A stretch of DNA of 64,000 bases, taken from assembly GCA_023393235.1 (NCBI GenBank), contig JAEWMH010000190.1:17575-81574 (forward strand), in the 5' to 3' direction. Below the pieces are notes generated by a model. The model ran no database searches. It worked only from the letters and a program-made list of their open reading frames with translations, and had not been told where the DNA came from. A program made the translations under genes and the position numbers. The stretch comes from Bacillota bacterium (lineage in GTDB: Bacteria > Bacillota > Bacilli > Paenibacillales > NBRC-103111). Positions 26,316-34,534 of this stretch are shown piece after piece (the first letter of the stretch is position 1; each line of letters starts with the position of its first letter).

Positions 26316-26500
26316 CTAACGAATCTGAGCAACGCTATTTGACTGCTTATCAGCCTTTTTACAATCTAACGAATCTCAGCCACGCTATTGGTCCGAATTC
26401 AATGCCAAACTGCTTATAAACGGGCAAATAGCGTGTTCCAGATTCGTTAGATTTTTAACATGCCTGTTTTTCGCGAAATAACGTGCGTCAGATTCGTTAG
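26316..26500. repeat. 50-nt-phased double direct/double inverted repeat element A
   Basis: Four 25-nt units share CTAACGAATCT and end in ACGCTATTT or a close variant. Units 1 and 2 (26316-26340, 26366-26390) are direct; units 3 and 4 (26426-26450, 26476-26500) are inverted. The repeat period is exactly 50 nt in each half and the spacers are 25, 35 and 25 nt. The outer flanks (GCGAAGG...GCG and its complement) extend the inverted symmetry. It occupies most of the 397-bp gap before the second small-protein copy, and no gene is recognisable in it. Confidence 0.85.
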
Positions 26501-26547
26501 CGCTTCTCGGAACCTTCGCACAGCAATAAGAAGGAACCTTGGCATAG

Positions 26548-27023
26548 GTATTCGCATAGGATAAGGGATTTTATTATGAAGCTTTATGGAGGTTATATTC
26601 ATGAGCATTAGCACGCAATACCCTGCGGTGCATCAACAAGTGCTTTATCAAGCAGACCCAAACGTTGTACAAAACTTAAGATCAATTTGGGATCGTGTAC
26701 ACCACATTTGCAGCGCTCATATAAACCAGTTAGTCCGCATTCAGACATTGGATGTCCATATTATTGAAGGTGTGATTGTAGGCTGCGATAACGGTCACAT
26801 TCATATAGGGGTTTCATCCCAGGGGGTCACCGGCTTTTTATGGACCCAGCGACATGGCGATCCTTACATTAGTTCTCTTCGAGCTGCTTGTCATCGTTTT
26901 GTTGTCATAGTGATGTGTGAGATGTTTTTTTGGGGTGTCCTCTCATCTCTACCCTATACTAAAAATGAAACACCTCGTGCTTCTGAACAAGCAAGGTGTT
27001 TTTTCTATATATAGCTCCTATGC
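26548..27023 (+). repeat. Duplicated locus, decayed copy
   Basis: This copy of 24920-25585 retains the upstream TATTCGCATAGGAT sequence, ribosome site, first gene and terminator hairpin. It has lost about 190 bp that contain the second gene and has two single-base deletions in the first gene. It is separated from the intact copy by the amidohydrolase pseudogene and repeat element A. Confidence 0.8.
26601..27014 (+). pseudogene. Frameshifted paralogue of the LSm-like small protein
   Basis: ATG 26601 has GGAGG upstream. The first ~70 residues match the 24972 gene closely (VHQQVLYQADPNV, VRIQTLD, IIEGVIVGCDNGHIHI). Two missing bases (one in the CAAG/CAG position, one in the CGGCC/CGGC position near 26820-26835) shift the frame so the hydrophobic tail is lost and an unrelated tail reads on to 27014. 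The old stop (TAG in GTTGTCATAG) is still present out of frame. It is probably non-functional. Confidence 0.7.
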
Positions 27024-27387
27024 AGTAAACCTTTTACTGACTAAAGCTAAGAGGCTGCACACATTTAGAAAAATATCAAAAATTGGAGAAGCGTAATGTT
27101 TGCCATTAGTTGTACTATTCATCCCACAGTCACCCCTCACAGTTAGTAAAAGGTACTCCTTTAACGGAAACCGTTGTCTCACTAGATTTATTTACTAATC
27201 CATCTTAAAATTCAACAAATGTTCTAAAATAAGGTATCACTCTCCATTACATTGACATTAAAATTACTGAATCGACTATGGATGTAGCGCTTATTTCCTA
27301 TTGAAATTTGGAATGAATTAGGTGATTATATATGCATCCAGGCCTGGATAAAAATATAATTTATTTAAACATCTGGAGGTCTTGTAC
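27015..27387. other. Non-coding gap with promoter-like elements
   Basis: I see no gene here. The sequence is AT-rich. At its 3' end there is a 14-bp palindrome (27336-27349) and a TATAAT at 27355-27360, just upstream of the secreted protein gene. Confidence 0.6.
27336..27360 (+). promoter_or_regulatory. 14-bp palindrome next to a -10-like TATAAT
   Basis: ATCCAGGCCTGGAT (27336-27349) is a perfect palindrome and is followed 5 bp later by TATAAT (27355-27360), which is 28 bp upstream of the ATG at 27388. It sits where a repressor would block polymerase; no regulator gene is adjacent. Confidence 0.45.
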
Positions 27388-28203
27388 ATGCTTCGATTTA
27401 AAAAAGTTTTGTCTGTTGCTGTATCTGTTGCACTTTTTCTCACCGCAATTTCTTCTGTACATGCTGCTGAAAGTACAAAAACTTCTGAGCCCATAACTAA
27501 ATCTAGTTCTCGGACAATGTATACATCAGATGGCGAGTTGATTGGTACATCTACGAAAACTCTAACTACAACATTTGAGCAAGTAGAAAGTGGTGTAGAA
27601 CTAACAATCGTGGAAGAAAGGGTTTATAATCTTACTCAAAAATTCGCTGAAATTCCTGAGTACAAAACCAAATTTGCTAATTATATAGAACATAAGACAG
27701 TATTGGTTACAAAGACCAACGAAATTTATGAAAACGGAAAATTAATGAATAGTGGTGTATCTGAAGCAAAGAAGGTAAATGATTTTTCAATCCTGTCTTC
27801 AGGTGGTATAGCAAGAATCTGCCACTATTACGATGCAAATGATAACTTTAATTATCATTTTGCCAGCTACAGTGATATGGATATGGTTGTGGATCAATTC
27901 GGTATGACAGCACATGGATCCCCAACTGGTAACAACTTGCAAAAAGATGTGACCATTTATAATTCATACTTTAATTTAGCCAAATCTTCAGTAGATTCTT
28001 TTGAAGACAATTATGACGATTTCCAATTTCAATATTCTGCACTTGTTCTTGGAATAGGTTTTGCTATTATTGGCACATCGGGATTAGCTGCTGTTATTGG
28101 AGCAGGAGGGCCCTTCGCTGTAGCAGCTTATGCAGTATTGGATGCATGGAATGATGCAAGGGACGATCTTCATGATGCTTACAACTATATTTCGTACATG
28201 TAA
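27388..28203 (+). CDS. Secreted protein with glycine-rich hydrophobic C-terminal hairpin, bacteriocin-like
   Basis: 271 residues from ATG 27388 (GGAGG 8 nt upstream). A clear signal peptide (LSVAVSVALFLTAISSVHA) is followed by a Lys/Thr/Glu-rich region and a C-terminal segment with long hydrophobic, Gly/Ala-rich stretches (ALVLGIGFAIIGTSGLAAVI, then GAGGPFAVAAYAVL), resembling pore-forming hairpins. Proteins annotated as geobacillin-26-like share this general form; I make that link by pattern and have not verified it. A small three-TM protein is encoded just downstream. The gene is AT-rich and has a perfect terminator. Confidence 0.65.
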   Translation: MLRFKKVLSVAVSVALFLTAISSVHAAESTKTSEPITKSSSRTMYTSDGELIGTSTKTLTTTFEQVESGVELTIVEERVYNLTQKFAEIPEYKTKFANYIEHKTVLVTKTNEIYENGKLMNSGVSEAKKVNDFSILSSGGIARICHYYDANDNFNYHFASYSDMDMVVDQFGMTAHGSPTGNNLQKDVTIYNSYFNLAKSSVDSFEDNYDDFQFQYSALVLGIGFAIIGTSGLAAVIGAGGPFAVAAYAVLDAWNDARDDLHDAYNYISYM

Positions 28204-28208
28204 ATATC

Positions 28209-28243
28209 AAAACGCTAGAAGGTAAAACTTCTAGCGTTTTTCC
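28209..28243 (+). terminator. Strong intrinsic terminator
   Basis: A 13-bp perfect stem (28209-28221 with 28228-28240, core ACGCTAGAAG) and 6-nt loop, ending in a run of T. It ends the secreted protein gene, so the small membrane gene downstream is expressed by read-through or its own promoter. Confidence 0.9.
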
Positions 28244-28331
28244 TTTTTAGATAAATCTTACTCTGAACCAGATTGAATTTGAAAATTAAGGGGTTTATTA
28301 TATAAATATCCTAAAACAGGAGGTGCTAAAT

Positions 28332-28559
28332 TTGTTAGTATTTTGGATTATTATTTACGCACTTATGACTTCTACTGTAGTTTGGAGAATGTGGAAAGGA
28401 AATTATAAAAAATATCAAAGTCATAATGTATCATTACTACTCGTATCTTTTATTTTATTTTTCGGATTTACAAAGCTGCCGATTTACATTTACATACTTA
28501 CCTTTATACTAAATGGGGCTTTAATGATATGGGTCATTCGTAAGTGGAATACATATTAA
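28332..28559 (+). CDS. Small three-TM membrane protein, possible immunity protein
   Basis: 75 residues from TTG 28332, with AGGAGG 8 nt upstream; the GTG at 28323 overlaps that site. Three hydrophobic helices are separated by basic loops (WRMWKGNYKKYQ, then IRKWNTY at the end). It has the size and placement expected of a bacteriocin immunity protein for the secreted protein before it, but no homologue is recognised. Confidence 0.55.
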   Translation: MLVFWIIIYALMTSTVVWRMWKGNYKKYQSHNVSLLLVSFILFFGFTKLPIYIYILTFILNGALMIWVIRKWNTY

Positions 28560-28624
28560 ATTGAAATATGATCCCTGGAAAACCTCAATTTTTTCCTTTA
28601 TGTATGTTGCAGCTTTTTTGTATA

Positions 28625-28655
28625 TTGACCCGACCGCGGACGGCGTGGCTATAAT
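28625..28655 (+). promoter_or_regulatory. Sigma-A-like promoter for the 567-residue gene
   Basis: TTGACC (28625-28630) and TATAAT (28650-28655) with a 19-bp spacer, slightly long, about 38 bp before TTG 28693. Confidence 0.6.
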
Positions 28656-28692
28656 GGGCACAGATCTGATTCTATCGTAAGGGGTGCTCCCA

Positions 28693-30396
28693 TTGAACGC
28701 AACGCTAGATTTACTCCAAAAGCTGATCCTGGTTGAACATAAGTCACAGACCATCCGTTTATGCGGCCCGGAAGCAGAGCAACTTACCGTAACCAACTGT
28801 CCGAAAGACATAGAGCTTGCAGGGCAACCTATCCGGGAGGAAAAAGGCTGGCTGATCACCCTGCGGGCCAACAGCAGAAGAACGGCCTACCTCAGTCTGA
28901 CGGTGGAACTCCGGATGAGCGGTGAAACCCGCCTGCAGGATATTCCAACGCGGATTTTCGGAATGAAGGAGCACTTCCTGTGTATGGTGACCACCTCCAA
29001 CTTCCATTGGGGCTATAATCCAAGCAAGGTCAAGGAGATTGAACGAACGGGCGAGCCGCGGCTCCATAATGTGTACGGCGACCCGGTCATGTGCCATGGG
29101 CATGCATTGGATTCCTCCATATACATGGCGGAAGGCTGCCACCAGTATGAAGCTCCTGTAACATGGCTGATCGATGCGGATGTAGCCCAGGCCGGGGCGG
29201 AACTGTTATCCGGCTGGCATCAGGCGTATGGAGACGATGTGGGGGTGCTCCCAAGCTCGTTTTTCCACCATAATCCGGTGAACTATAACGTGGACTCTAC
29301 GGTGGAGGATACGGCCCGGATGCTGCGGCATCACCGGGAAGCAATCAAGGTGGCCATGTCCCGCCAAGGCTGGCTGATGCATCCGAGGATTCTGGGTGTG
29401 GACCAGTGGGTGGGCGGCATTGGCAGCAGCTTCCTGCAAGCGGCCAAGGAACTGGAGTTCGGCGCAATTTGGGGAATCTGCTTCGATCATGAAACCTGTG
29501 ACAGCAGCATGTACCACGAGGGTGCACCCTGGGACGCGTACCGGCTGCGGGAGGATAATTTCCGTTATCCCACCGCTGACAGCGGGGCATTATGGGCATT
29601 TGCCTGGACGTCGAGGGATTTGGTCAACAGCTTCCTGGAGTATCCGGGCGCTTCCGTGTATTACAGCACCGATCCGGACGATATCCGTGTGGCTGGCATT
29701 ATGGAGCATCAGGAAGATTATTGGACACGGATTCATGAGGATTTTGTGGGCAATGCGCATAACGATTTCACCTGCTTCGTCATTCATAACGAGGATCATG
29801 ATGCACACAGGGAATCTTCCCAGCGTTATATCGGGCATTATCTGTCCCGCCTGCCGGAGGGGGTTGTGGCTGCGACCTTGGAGGAGGTCCGACAATGGCT
29901 GGAGCTGCGTTATCCCCATGGACAGCATCCGTCCCAGCTATTGGAGCTGGCAGATCCGTTAACCTGCCACGATGCAGTTGCAGCCGTGCGCCATAAAGGC
30001 AGCCCTCCCGCCCATTGGGGACAAACAGACGGACATAATCCGGGGGTGCTTTGTTATTATGGCGCCGATTCCCGGTGGATGGCCCGGGAGGGAGAGCGGA
30101 CACCTGCGCAGTATATCGACTACGGAGCAACGGTTGGTTTTGCGGAAACGGGCACCAGCCCCAAGAAGCCAATCCCCATGCTGACTGACTGGCAGGAGAC
30201 CCGGATGACCACATCCGAGGGCGGCGAGGCGCTCTCCGTCAGTTTCACGGCGGATCTGGAGTTCAGCAGGCTGCCCCTCACCTGGTGGGACCGTCCCGAG
30301 CTGGCCGGTGACTCCTATACGGCTAGAACGGTCATCTGCTACGCCGACGTTGTGGAGGGCCGGAATGAATACACCATTATGATGAAGCGGCGATAA
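28693..30396 (+). CDS. Large protein of unknown function
   Basis: 567 residues from TTG 28693, with AGGGG 8 nt upstream. The N-terminal ~110 residues look like a beta-sandwich. From ~150 to 430 there is a barrel-like domain with many conserved-looking acidic and aromatic residues (HGHALDSSIYM, GVLPSSFFHHNPVNYN, GVDQWVGGIGSSF, FDHETCDSSMYHEGAPWDAY, CFVIHNEDHDAHRESS). The region HNEDHDAH could be a metal or catalytic site. The layout resembles carbohydrate-active enzymes with polysaccharide-deacetylase-like barrels, but I recognise no family. No signal peptide is visible, so it is probably cytoplasmic. It has its own promoter and terminator. Confidence 0.7.
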   Translation: MNATLDLLQKLILVEHKSQTIRLCGPEAEQLTVTNCPKDIELAGQPIREEKGWLITLRANSRRTAYLSLTVELRMSGETRLQDIPTRIFGMKEHFLCMVTTSNFHWGYNPSKVKEIERTGEPRLHNVYGDPVMCHGHALDSSIYMAEGCHQYEAPVTWLIDADVAQAGAELLSGWHQAYGDDVGVLPSSFFHHNPVNYNVDSTVEDTARMLRHHREAIKVAMSRQGWLMHPRILGVDQWVGGIGSSFLQAAKELEFGAIWGICFDHETCDSSMYHEGAPWDAYRLREDNFRYPTADSGALWAFAWTSRDLVNSFLEYPGASVYYSTDPDDIRVAGIMEHQEDYWTRIHEDFVGNAHNDFTCFVIHNEDHDAHRESSQRYIGHYLSRLPEGVVAATLEEVRQWLELRYPHGQHPSQLLELADPLTCHDAVAAVRHKGSPPAHWGQTDGHNPGVLCYYGADSRWMAREGERTPAQYIDYGATVGFAETGTSPKKPIPMLTDWQETRMTTSEGGEALSVSFTADLEFSRLPLTWWDRPELAGDSYTARTVICYADVVEGRNEYTIMMKRR

Positions 30397-30423
30397 AGAA
30401 AGCTAGCATGACGCATCATGAGG

Positions 30424-30453
30424 CAGGGCAGAACCCATGGTTCTGCCCTGTTT
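30424..30453 (+). terminator. Intrinsic terminator
   Basis: CAGGGCAGAACC (30424-30435) pairs perfectly with GGTTCTGCCCTG (30439-30450) around CAT, followed by TTT. Confidence 0.85.
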
Positions 30454-30548
30454 GGTGTGTCCAGCTTGCCGGGTAGATACTCTAACGAATCTATTGTGAA
30501 GAGCGTTCAGGGACGCGCACGCGGGAACGTGACTCCCTCCCTCTTCCC

Positions 30549-30728
30549 AAATGCAAAAGTGCATTTATTTTGTAAACAAACCTTCGTTTTTCCGTCTATC
30601 CTGCAAAAGTGCAGTTATTTTCGTCAGATGGGAGTACGATGGAGCCTGCGGCGGAAATTAGATGCACTTTTGCATTTGGGGTGCAGGGAGCGGCGGAAAT
30701 CCGGTAGAATAGATGTACTTTTGCAGGA
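30549..30728. repeat. 50-nt-phased double direct/double inverted repeat element B
   Basis: Units 1 and 2 contain TGCAAAAGTGCA followed by a TTATTTT tail, starting at 30551 and 30601 (period 50). Units 3 and 4 are inverted copies (GATGCACTTTTGCA at 30661, and GATGTACTTTTGCA at 30712, period 51). The core motif differs from elements A and C but the geometry is the same; the TTATTT tail is shared with A. The 542-bp gap between the unknown protein and the Met-rich gene otherwise holds only the terminator and, near 30830-30890, nested short inverted repeats (GAGCTT/AAGCTC, ATTCG/CGAAT). Confidence 0.85.
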
Positions 30729-30938
30729 TAGTCGTGGATTAAATTGGATATTAAACGTTTATGAGGCCACACGAGTGGAGAAGGTGTTTTAAAAGTTGCC
30801 CACTTGATCATGTTCTACAGCTTCGTTAGCCTGGAGCTTGCAGCTGTAAGACATTCGTAATAGATCGTTTAGCGAATCGTAAGCTCTCTTCCTTATTCTA
30901 TTCCATGTAAGATACCAAACCAATGGAGAGTGATAAGG

Positions 30939-31358
30939 ATGATGAAAGCAAACAAAGGCAAGACGTTGATGATGATGATGGCGGTATTGATGCTATCGCT
31001 GGCATTTTCGGGCTTCGCCTACGCCGCAGCACTGAAAACCATGAAAAGTGACAGCGGAATGGAGCTTTTTCATCTGAGGCAGGCGTCGGAAATGTATGGC
31101 TACAGCATCGAGTGGAATGACATGGAACGATCCGTAACCTTGGTATACATGGATAAAATGGAGGACAAGATGATGGGCGACGACACCATGATGAAGCCGG
31201 CGGGCAAAATGATCACGTTATGGATTGGCTCGAAGGAGCTGATGATCGACGGCATGAAGGTCACTCTGGATACCGCCCCCGCCATTTATGATGGCAGCAC
31301 CTATGTGGTGGAAGCGCTGATCACCCAATACATGAAGCCTGCCATGGCCATGAACTGA
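30939..31358 (+). CDS. Methionine-rich secreted protein, copper-amine-oxidase-N-like fold
   Basis: 139 residues from ATG 30939 with GGAG upstream. A signal peptide ends at AYAA. The mature ~109 residues resemble the stalk/copper amine oxidase N-terminal domain (LFHLRQASEMYGYSIEWND, VTLVYMDK, LWIGSKELMIDGMKVTLDTAPAIYDGSTYV) and contain 16 methionines, about 15 %, including MMGDDTMM and MKPAMAMN. It lies immediately before a two-component system and a methionine sulfoxide reductase operon. It could be a sacrificial oxidant sink, a metal binder or a substrate of the reductase; this is inference. Confidence 0.8.
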   Translation: MMKANKGKTLMMMMAVLMLSLAFSGFAYAAALKTMKSDSGMELFHLRQASEMYGYSIEWNDMERSVTLVYMDKMEDKMMGDDTMMKPAGKMITLWIGSKELMIDGMKVTLDTAPAIYDGSTYVVEALITQYMKPAMAMN

Positions 31359-31433
31359 GGAAAGCTGAGCGGAACCATCTTCTTATGATAAGATAAAGTC
31401 ATATTGAATTTCCGGAATTTGGGGTGGTTCAGC

Positions 31434-32141
31434 TTGAAGGAACGGGTGCTGGTTGCAGACGACGATACGAATATTACGGATGTGTGCCGCAGGTATTTGG
31501 AACGGGAAGGGTATCTGGTCATCACCGCCAAGGACGGTGTGGAGGCCTTGGAGCTTTGGCGTAACCAACCCCCCAGCCTGATTGTACTCGATCTGATGAT
31601 GCCCCATAAAAGCGGCTGGGAGGTCTGCAGCGAAATCCGGCAAACGGACGATGTCCCGATCGTGATGCTGACCGCCCGCGGTGAGGAGCAGGACCGCCTG
31701 ATGGGACTGACCATGGGCGCTGACGATTATTTGACCAAACCCTTCAGTCCAAGAGAACTGGTCTTGCGGGTCAGGGCCATTCTGCGCCGGATGCGGTATG
31801 TCCAGACATCGCCAGTCACTTCAGCTGAACACACCATCACATGCGAGGGCCTTACCATTGACGTGGCGAAGCGCAGGGTGGAAATTAACGGGCAGCCGGT
31901 TGACCTGACCGTGACGGAATTCGAGCTGCTGTACCTGCTGGCCAGCCATCCCGGCCAGGTTTTTTCCCGGACTCAGATCCTGAGCAAGGTATGGGATTTC
32001 AGCTACGAGGGAGATACCACCACGGTTACCGTGCATATCCGGAGATTAAGGGAAAAAATCGAGCAGACCCCCTCCGAACCGAAATTCATCAAGACAGTCT
32101 GGGGAATCGGCTACAAGTTTGCGGGTGACAACAGCTCATGA
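31434..32141 (+). CDS. OmpR/PhoB-family response regulator
   Basis: 235 residues from TTG 31434, with GGGGTGG upstream; another TTG at 31404 is possible. The receiver domain has DDD near the start (VLVADDDTNI), the phosphoacceptor Asp in LIVLDLMMPHKSG and Lys in DYLTKPFSPREL. The winged-helix output ends VTVHIRRLREKIEQTPSEPKFIKTVWGIGYKF. Its stop overlaps the ATG of the sensor kinase (ATGA). It probably controls the downstream methionine sulfoxide repair genes. Confidence 0.9.
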   Translation: MKERVLVADDDTNITDVCRRYLEREGYLVITAKDGVEALELWRNQPPSLIVLDLMMPHKSGWEVCSEIRQTDDVPIVMLTARGEEQDRLMGLTMGADDYLTKPFSPRELVLRVRAILRRMRYVQTSPVTSAEHTITCEGLTIDVAKRRVEINGQPVDLTVTEFELLYLLASHPGQVFSRTQILSKVWDFSYEGDTTTVTVHIRRLREKIEQTPSEPKFIKTVWGIGYKFAGDNSS

Positions 32142-33178
32142 AACTGCGCACGTACTTATTATTGTCCAGCCTGACTGGGATTGGCGTCTTGCTGGTATGT
32201 CTATTCGTCAGCTACTCCAAGATGCTGCTTTCCATCGAGCAATTCTACTGGCTGTCCGGTGTTACGGCCGGAGTAGGCTTTCTTTCCTTCATCCTCCAGC
32301 ATCTTCTGACGAAACCGCTGGAAAAATCCATCGAACGCATCACCCGGCAGACGGTGCGGATAGCCGAAGGGGATTTCCATACCGAGGTCCCCTTAATCGG
32401 CCCGCAAGAGTTTAAGCTTCTGGCTCAGCAATTTAATGGAATGAGCGGCAAGCTGAAGGAAAGCTTCGATCACCTGCACCATTCCGAATCCGCCCGGCGG
32501 GAGCTCATCGCCAATGTGTCCCATGATTTGCGGACACCCTTGGCCTCCATTCAGTCCTTTGTTGAAGCGCTGGAGGATGATGTGATTAAGGATGAGGAAG
32601 CCTTTCAGCGGTATCTGAATACCATCCGGCTGGAAACCAAACGGTTGGGCGGGCTGATCCAGGATTTATTCGAATTATCCAGCCTGGAGGCCAACGGTGA
32701 AATATTCGAGCCTGTCCCAAGCCATACCGATGAGCTGCTGCTCAGCACCCTGGAGAGCTTCTCCTTTCATCTCGCTGAGAAAAAGCTTCAGGTCGAGATT
32801 GAGCTGCCGGATAAATTGCCTGCCGCCCTTATGATGCCTGCCCAAATGAAGCGGGTTCTGTCCAACCTGCTGCAGAACGCCATTCAATATTCACCTGTGG
32901 AGGGGAAAATCATTTTGGCTGCCGTTCATGAGGGTCAATTCCTGCGGATTTCCGTGACAGATGAAGGTCAGGGCATCGAAGCGTCGGAAACCTCGCGCAT
33001 CTTTGAACGGTTTTACCGGGTAGATAAATCACGAAGCAAGAATAACGGAGGCGCAGGGCTGGGTTTGGCCATTGCACAGTCGATTGTAGAGCTGCACGGC
33101 GGAAAAATCGGGGTACACAGCACCAAGGGGGCAGGCAGCTGCTTCTGGTTTACCCTTCCGGTTTATTTCAGCCGCTGA
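32138..33178 (+). CDS. Sensor histidine kinase (HAMP, HisKA, HATPase)
   Basis: 346 residues. Two TM helices at the N-terminus (~5-27 and ~36-58) are separated by a very short outside loop, so the signal is probably sensed in or near the membrane. HAMP follows (KPLEKSIERITRQTVRIAEGDF), then the H-box SHDLRTPLASI, N-box NLLQNAIQYS, and DEGQGI and GLGLAIAQ of the ATPase. Translationally coupled to the response regulator and followed by ccdA with a 43-bp gap. Confidence 0.9.
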   Translation: MKLRTYLLLSSLTGIGVLLVCLFVSYSKMLLSIEQFYWLSGVTAGVGFLSFILQHLLTKPLEKSIERITRQTVRIAEGDFHTEVPLIGPQEFKLLAQQFNGMSGKLKESFDHLHHSESARRELIANVSHDLRTPLASIQSFVEALEDDVIKDEEAFQRYLNTIRLETKRLGGLIQDLFELSSLEANGEIFEPVPSHTDELLLSTLESFSFHLAEKKLQVEIELPDKLPAALMMPAQMKRVLSNLLQNAIQYSPVEGKIILAAVHEGQFLRISVTDEGQGIEASETSRIFERFYRVDKSRSKNNGGAGLGLAIAQSIVELHGGKIGVHSTKGAGSCFWFTLPVYFSR

Positions 33179-33221
33179 ACCACAGGGTTTGAGGAAACTG
33201 CTTTATCAGGGGGTGATGCCT

Positions 33222-33938
33222 ATGGCCGGGGATGCAGTATTCCTGTTTGGGGTGTTTGGCGCGGGGTTGTTATCGTTTTTTGCGCCATGCATTTTGCCTT
33301 TGCTTCCGGTCTATGTGTCCTACTTGTCCGGAAGCATAGCCGGGGGTTCGAATCAAGGGGAAAACGGCGGCTCCTCCCCTCCGCTTCTGCCGGTGCTGAT
33401 TGGGCGGACCCTATTGTTTGTCCTGGGGCTGTCAGTGGTATTCGTTTTACTGGGTTTTGGTTCCGGGGTATTGGGCAATATCATTTCAAACCCCAGATTC
33501 ATCACCATTTGCGGAGCAATCGTGATCCTGTTCGGAATTTACCAAACGGGATTGATCAAACTGTCCTGGCTGGAACGGGAAAGAAGGCTGTCCAGCGCCC
33601 GTATTCAGCAGGGTGGGTATATAGGGGCTTTCCTGCTTGGCCTAACCTTCAGCTTCGGATGGACTCCTTGTATCGGCCCCGTATTGGCGGCTATACTCAG
33701 TATCGCTGCCGGTGAAGGCTCTCCTGTGTACGGAGGGTTTCTTATGCTCTTGTATACCCTGGGTTTAGCCCTTCCCTTTTTATTATTGTCAGTATTTTCC
33801 GAATTTTTGTTGAAGAGCTTCCGCCGCGTATACCGTTACATGGGGGCAATCAAAATCGCCTCCGGCTGTATGCTGATTGTGATGGGGATTCTGCTTATGA
33901 CAGAAAGGCTGAATACCATCGTAACCTGGCTTCAATAA
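33222..33938 (+). CDS. ccdA: CcdA-type thiol-disulfide transporter
   Basis: 238 residues from ATG 33222 with AGGGGGTG upstream. About six TM helices. The two redox cysteines of the CcdA/DsbD family are visible: FAPCILPLLPVY in helix 1 and SFGWTPCIGPVLAA in helix 4. CcdA carries reducing power from cytoplasmic thioredoxin across the membrane to extracytoplasmic thioredoxin-like proteins. The next two genes supply such a partner and a methionine sulfoxide reductase, so this unit should power repair on the outer face. Confidence 0.9.
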   Translation: MAGDAVFLFGVFGAGLLSFFAPCILPLLPVYVSYLSGSIAGGSNQGENGGSSPPLLPVLIGRTLLFVLGLSVVFVLLGFGSGVLGNIISNPRFITICGAIVILFGIYQTGLIKLSWLERERRLSSARIQQGGYIGAFLLGLTFSFGWTPCIGPVLAAILSIAAGEGSPVYGGFLMLLYTLGLALPFLLLSVFSEFLLKSFRRVYRYMGAIKIASGCMLIVMGILLMTERLNTIVTWLQ

Positions 33939-33957
33939 AAGAATGGGGGAGTGAGTT

Positions 33958-34518
33958 ATGAAGAAGGCGTGGCAACGGATAGGAATTGTGCTGGCGATAG
34001 CCGGACTGTTATCTGTTTTGAGCGCATGCGGCTCGAAGCCCATGACACCATCCGCCGGTATGAGATCACCTGCCTCTTCGCCAACCATCCTGAACAAAGG
34101 CGAGGCTGCGCCCGACTTTGCCTTATCCGATTTGAAGGGCGGCTCCCACCGGCTGGCGGATCTTCAGGGGAAGAAGGTGTACGTGAAATATTGGGCTTCC
34201 TGGTGCTCCATTTGTCTTGCGGGGCTGGGGGACTTGAATACCTTGGCCGGTGAAACAAAGGATTTTGAGGTGGTAACCATTGTTACACCCGACTACAAAG
34301 GAGAAAAATCCGCCAAGGAATTTACCGAGTGGTTCAACCGGCAGCCGTATGAGCACTTAACGGTGCTTCTCGATGAAAATGGCGTGTGGGCCAAACAATT
34401 TCAGGTCAGAGCGTATCCCAGCTCCTTTTATATCGGGTCCGACGGGATTCTGGCGAAGTCGCTCCCGGGCCACGCGTCCAATGAACAAATCATTGATACC
34501 TTAAAGGGTATAAAATAA
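33958..34518 (+). CDS. Thioredoxin-like (TlpA/ResA-type) lipoprotein
   Basis: 186 residues. The lipobox is LSAC near residue 24. The TlpA-type thioredoxin fold follows: APDFALSDLKGGSHRLADLQGKKVYVKYWASW, active site WCSIC, and the cis-Pro segment VRAYPSSFYIGSDG. It probably receives electrons from CcdA and passes them to MsrAB, as shown for CcdA/Etrx/MsrAB in streptococci. Only 19 bp after ccdA and 16 bp before msrAB. Confidence 0.9.
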   Translation: MKKAWQRIGIVLAIAGLLSVLSACGSKPMTPSAGMRSPASSPTILNKGEAAPDFALSDLKGGSHRLADLQGKKVYVKYWASWCSICLAGLGDLNTLAGETKDFEVVTIVTPDYKGEKSAKEFTEWFNRQPYEHLTVLLDENGVWAKQFQVRAYPSSFYIGSDGILAKSLPGHASNEQIIDTLKGIK

Positions 34519-34534
34519 GGAAGGAGGAAGGATC

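Noticed and set aside
26316..26500. CRISPR array or solo CRISPR repeats
   Set aside because: Only two direct copies followed by two inverted copies are present, and no cas genes exist in the window.
30418..30792. 124-codon open frame over repeat element B
   Set aside because: It is explained by the repeated structure, has no ribosome site and no protein-like composition.
30830..30890. Riboswitch before the Met-rich gene
   Set aside because: Nested short inverted repeats (GAGCTT/AAGCTC and ATTCG/CGAAT) are present, but they match no riboswitch class I know.
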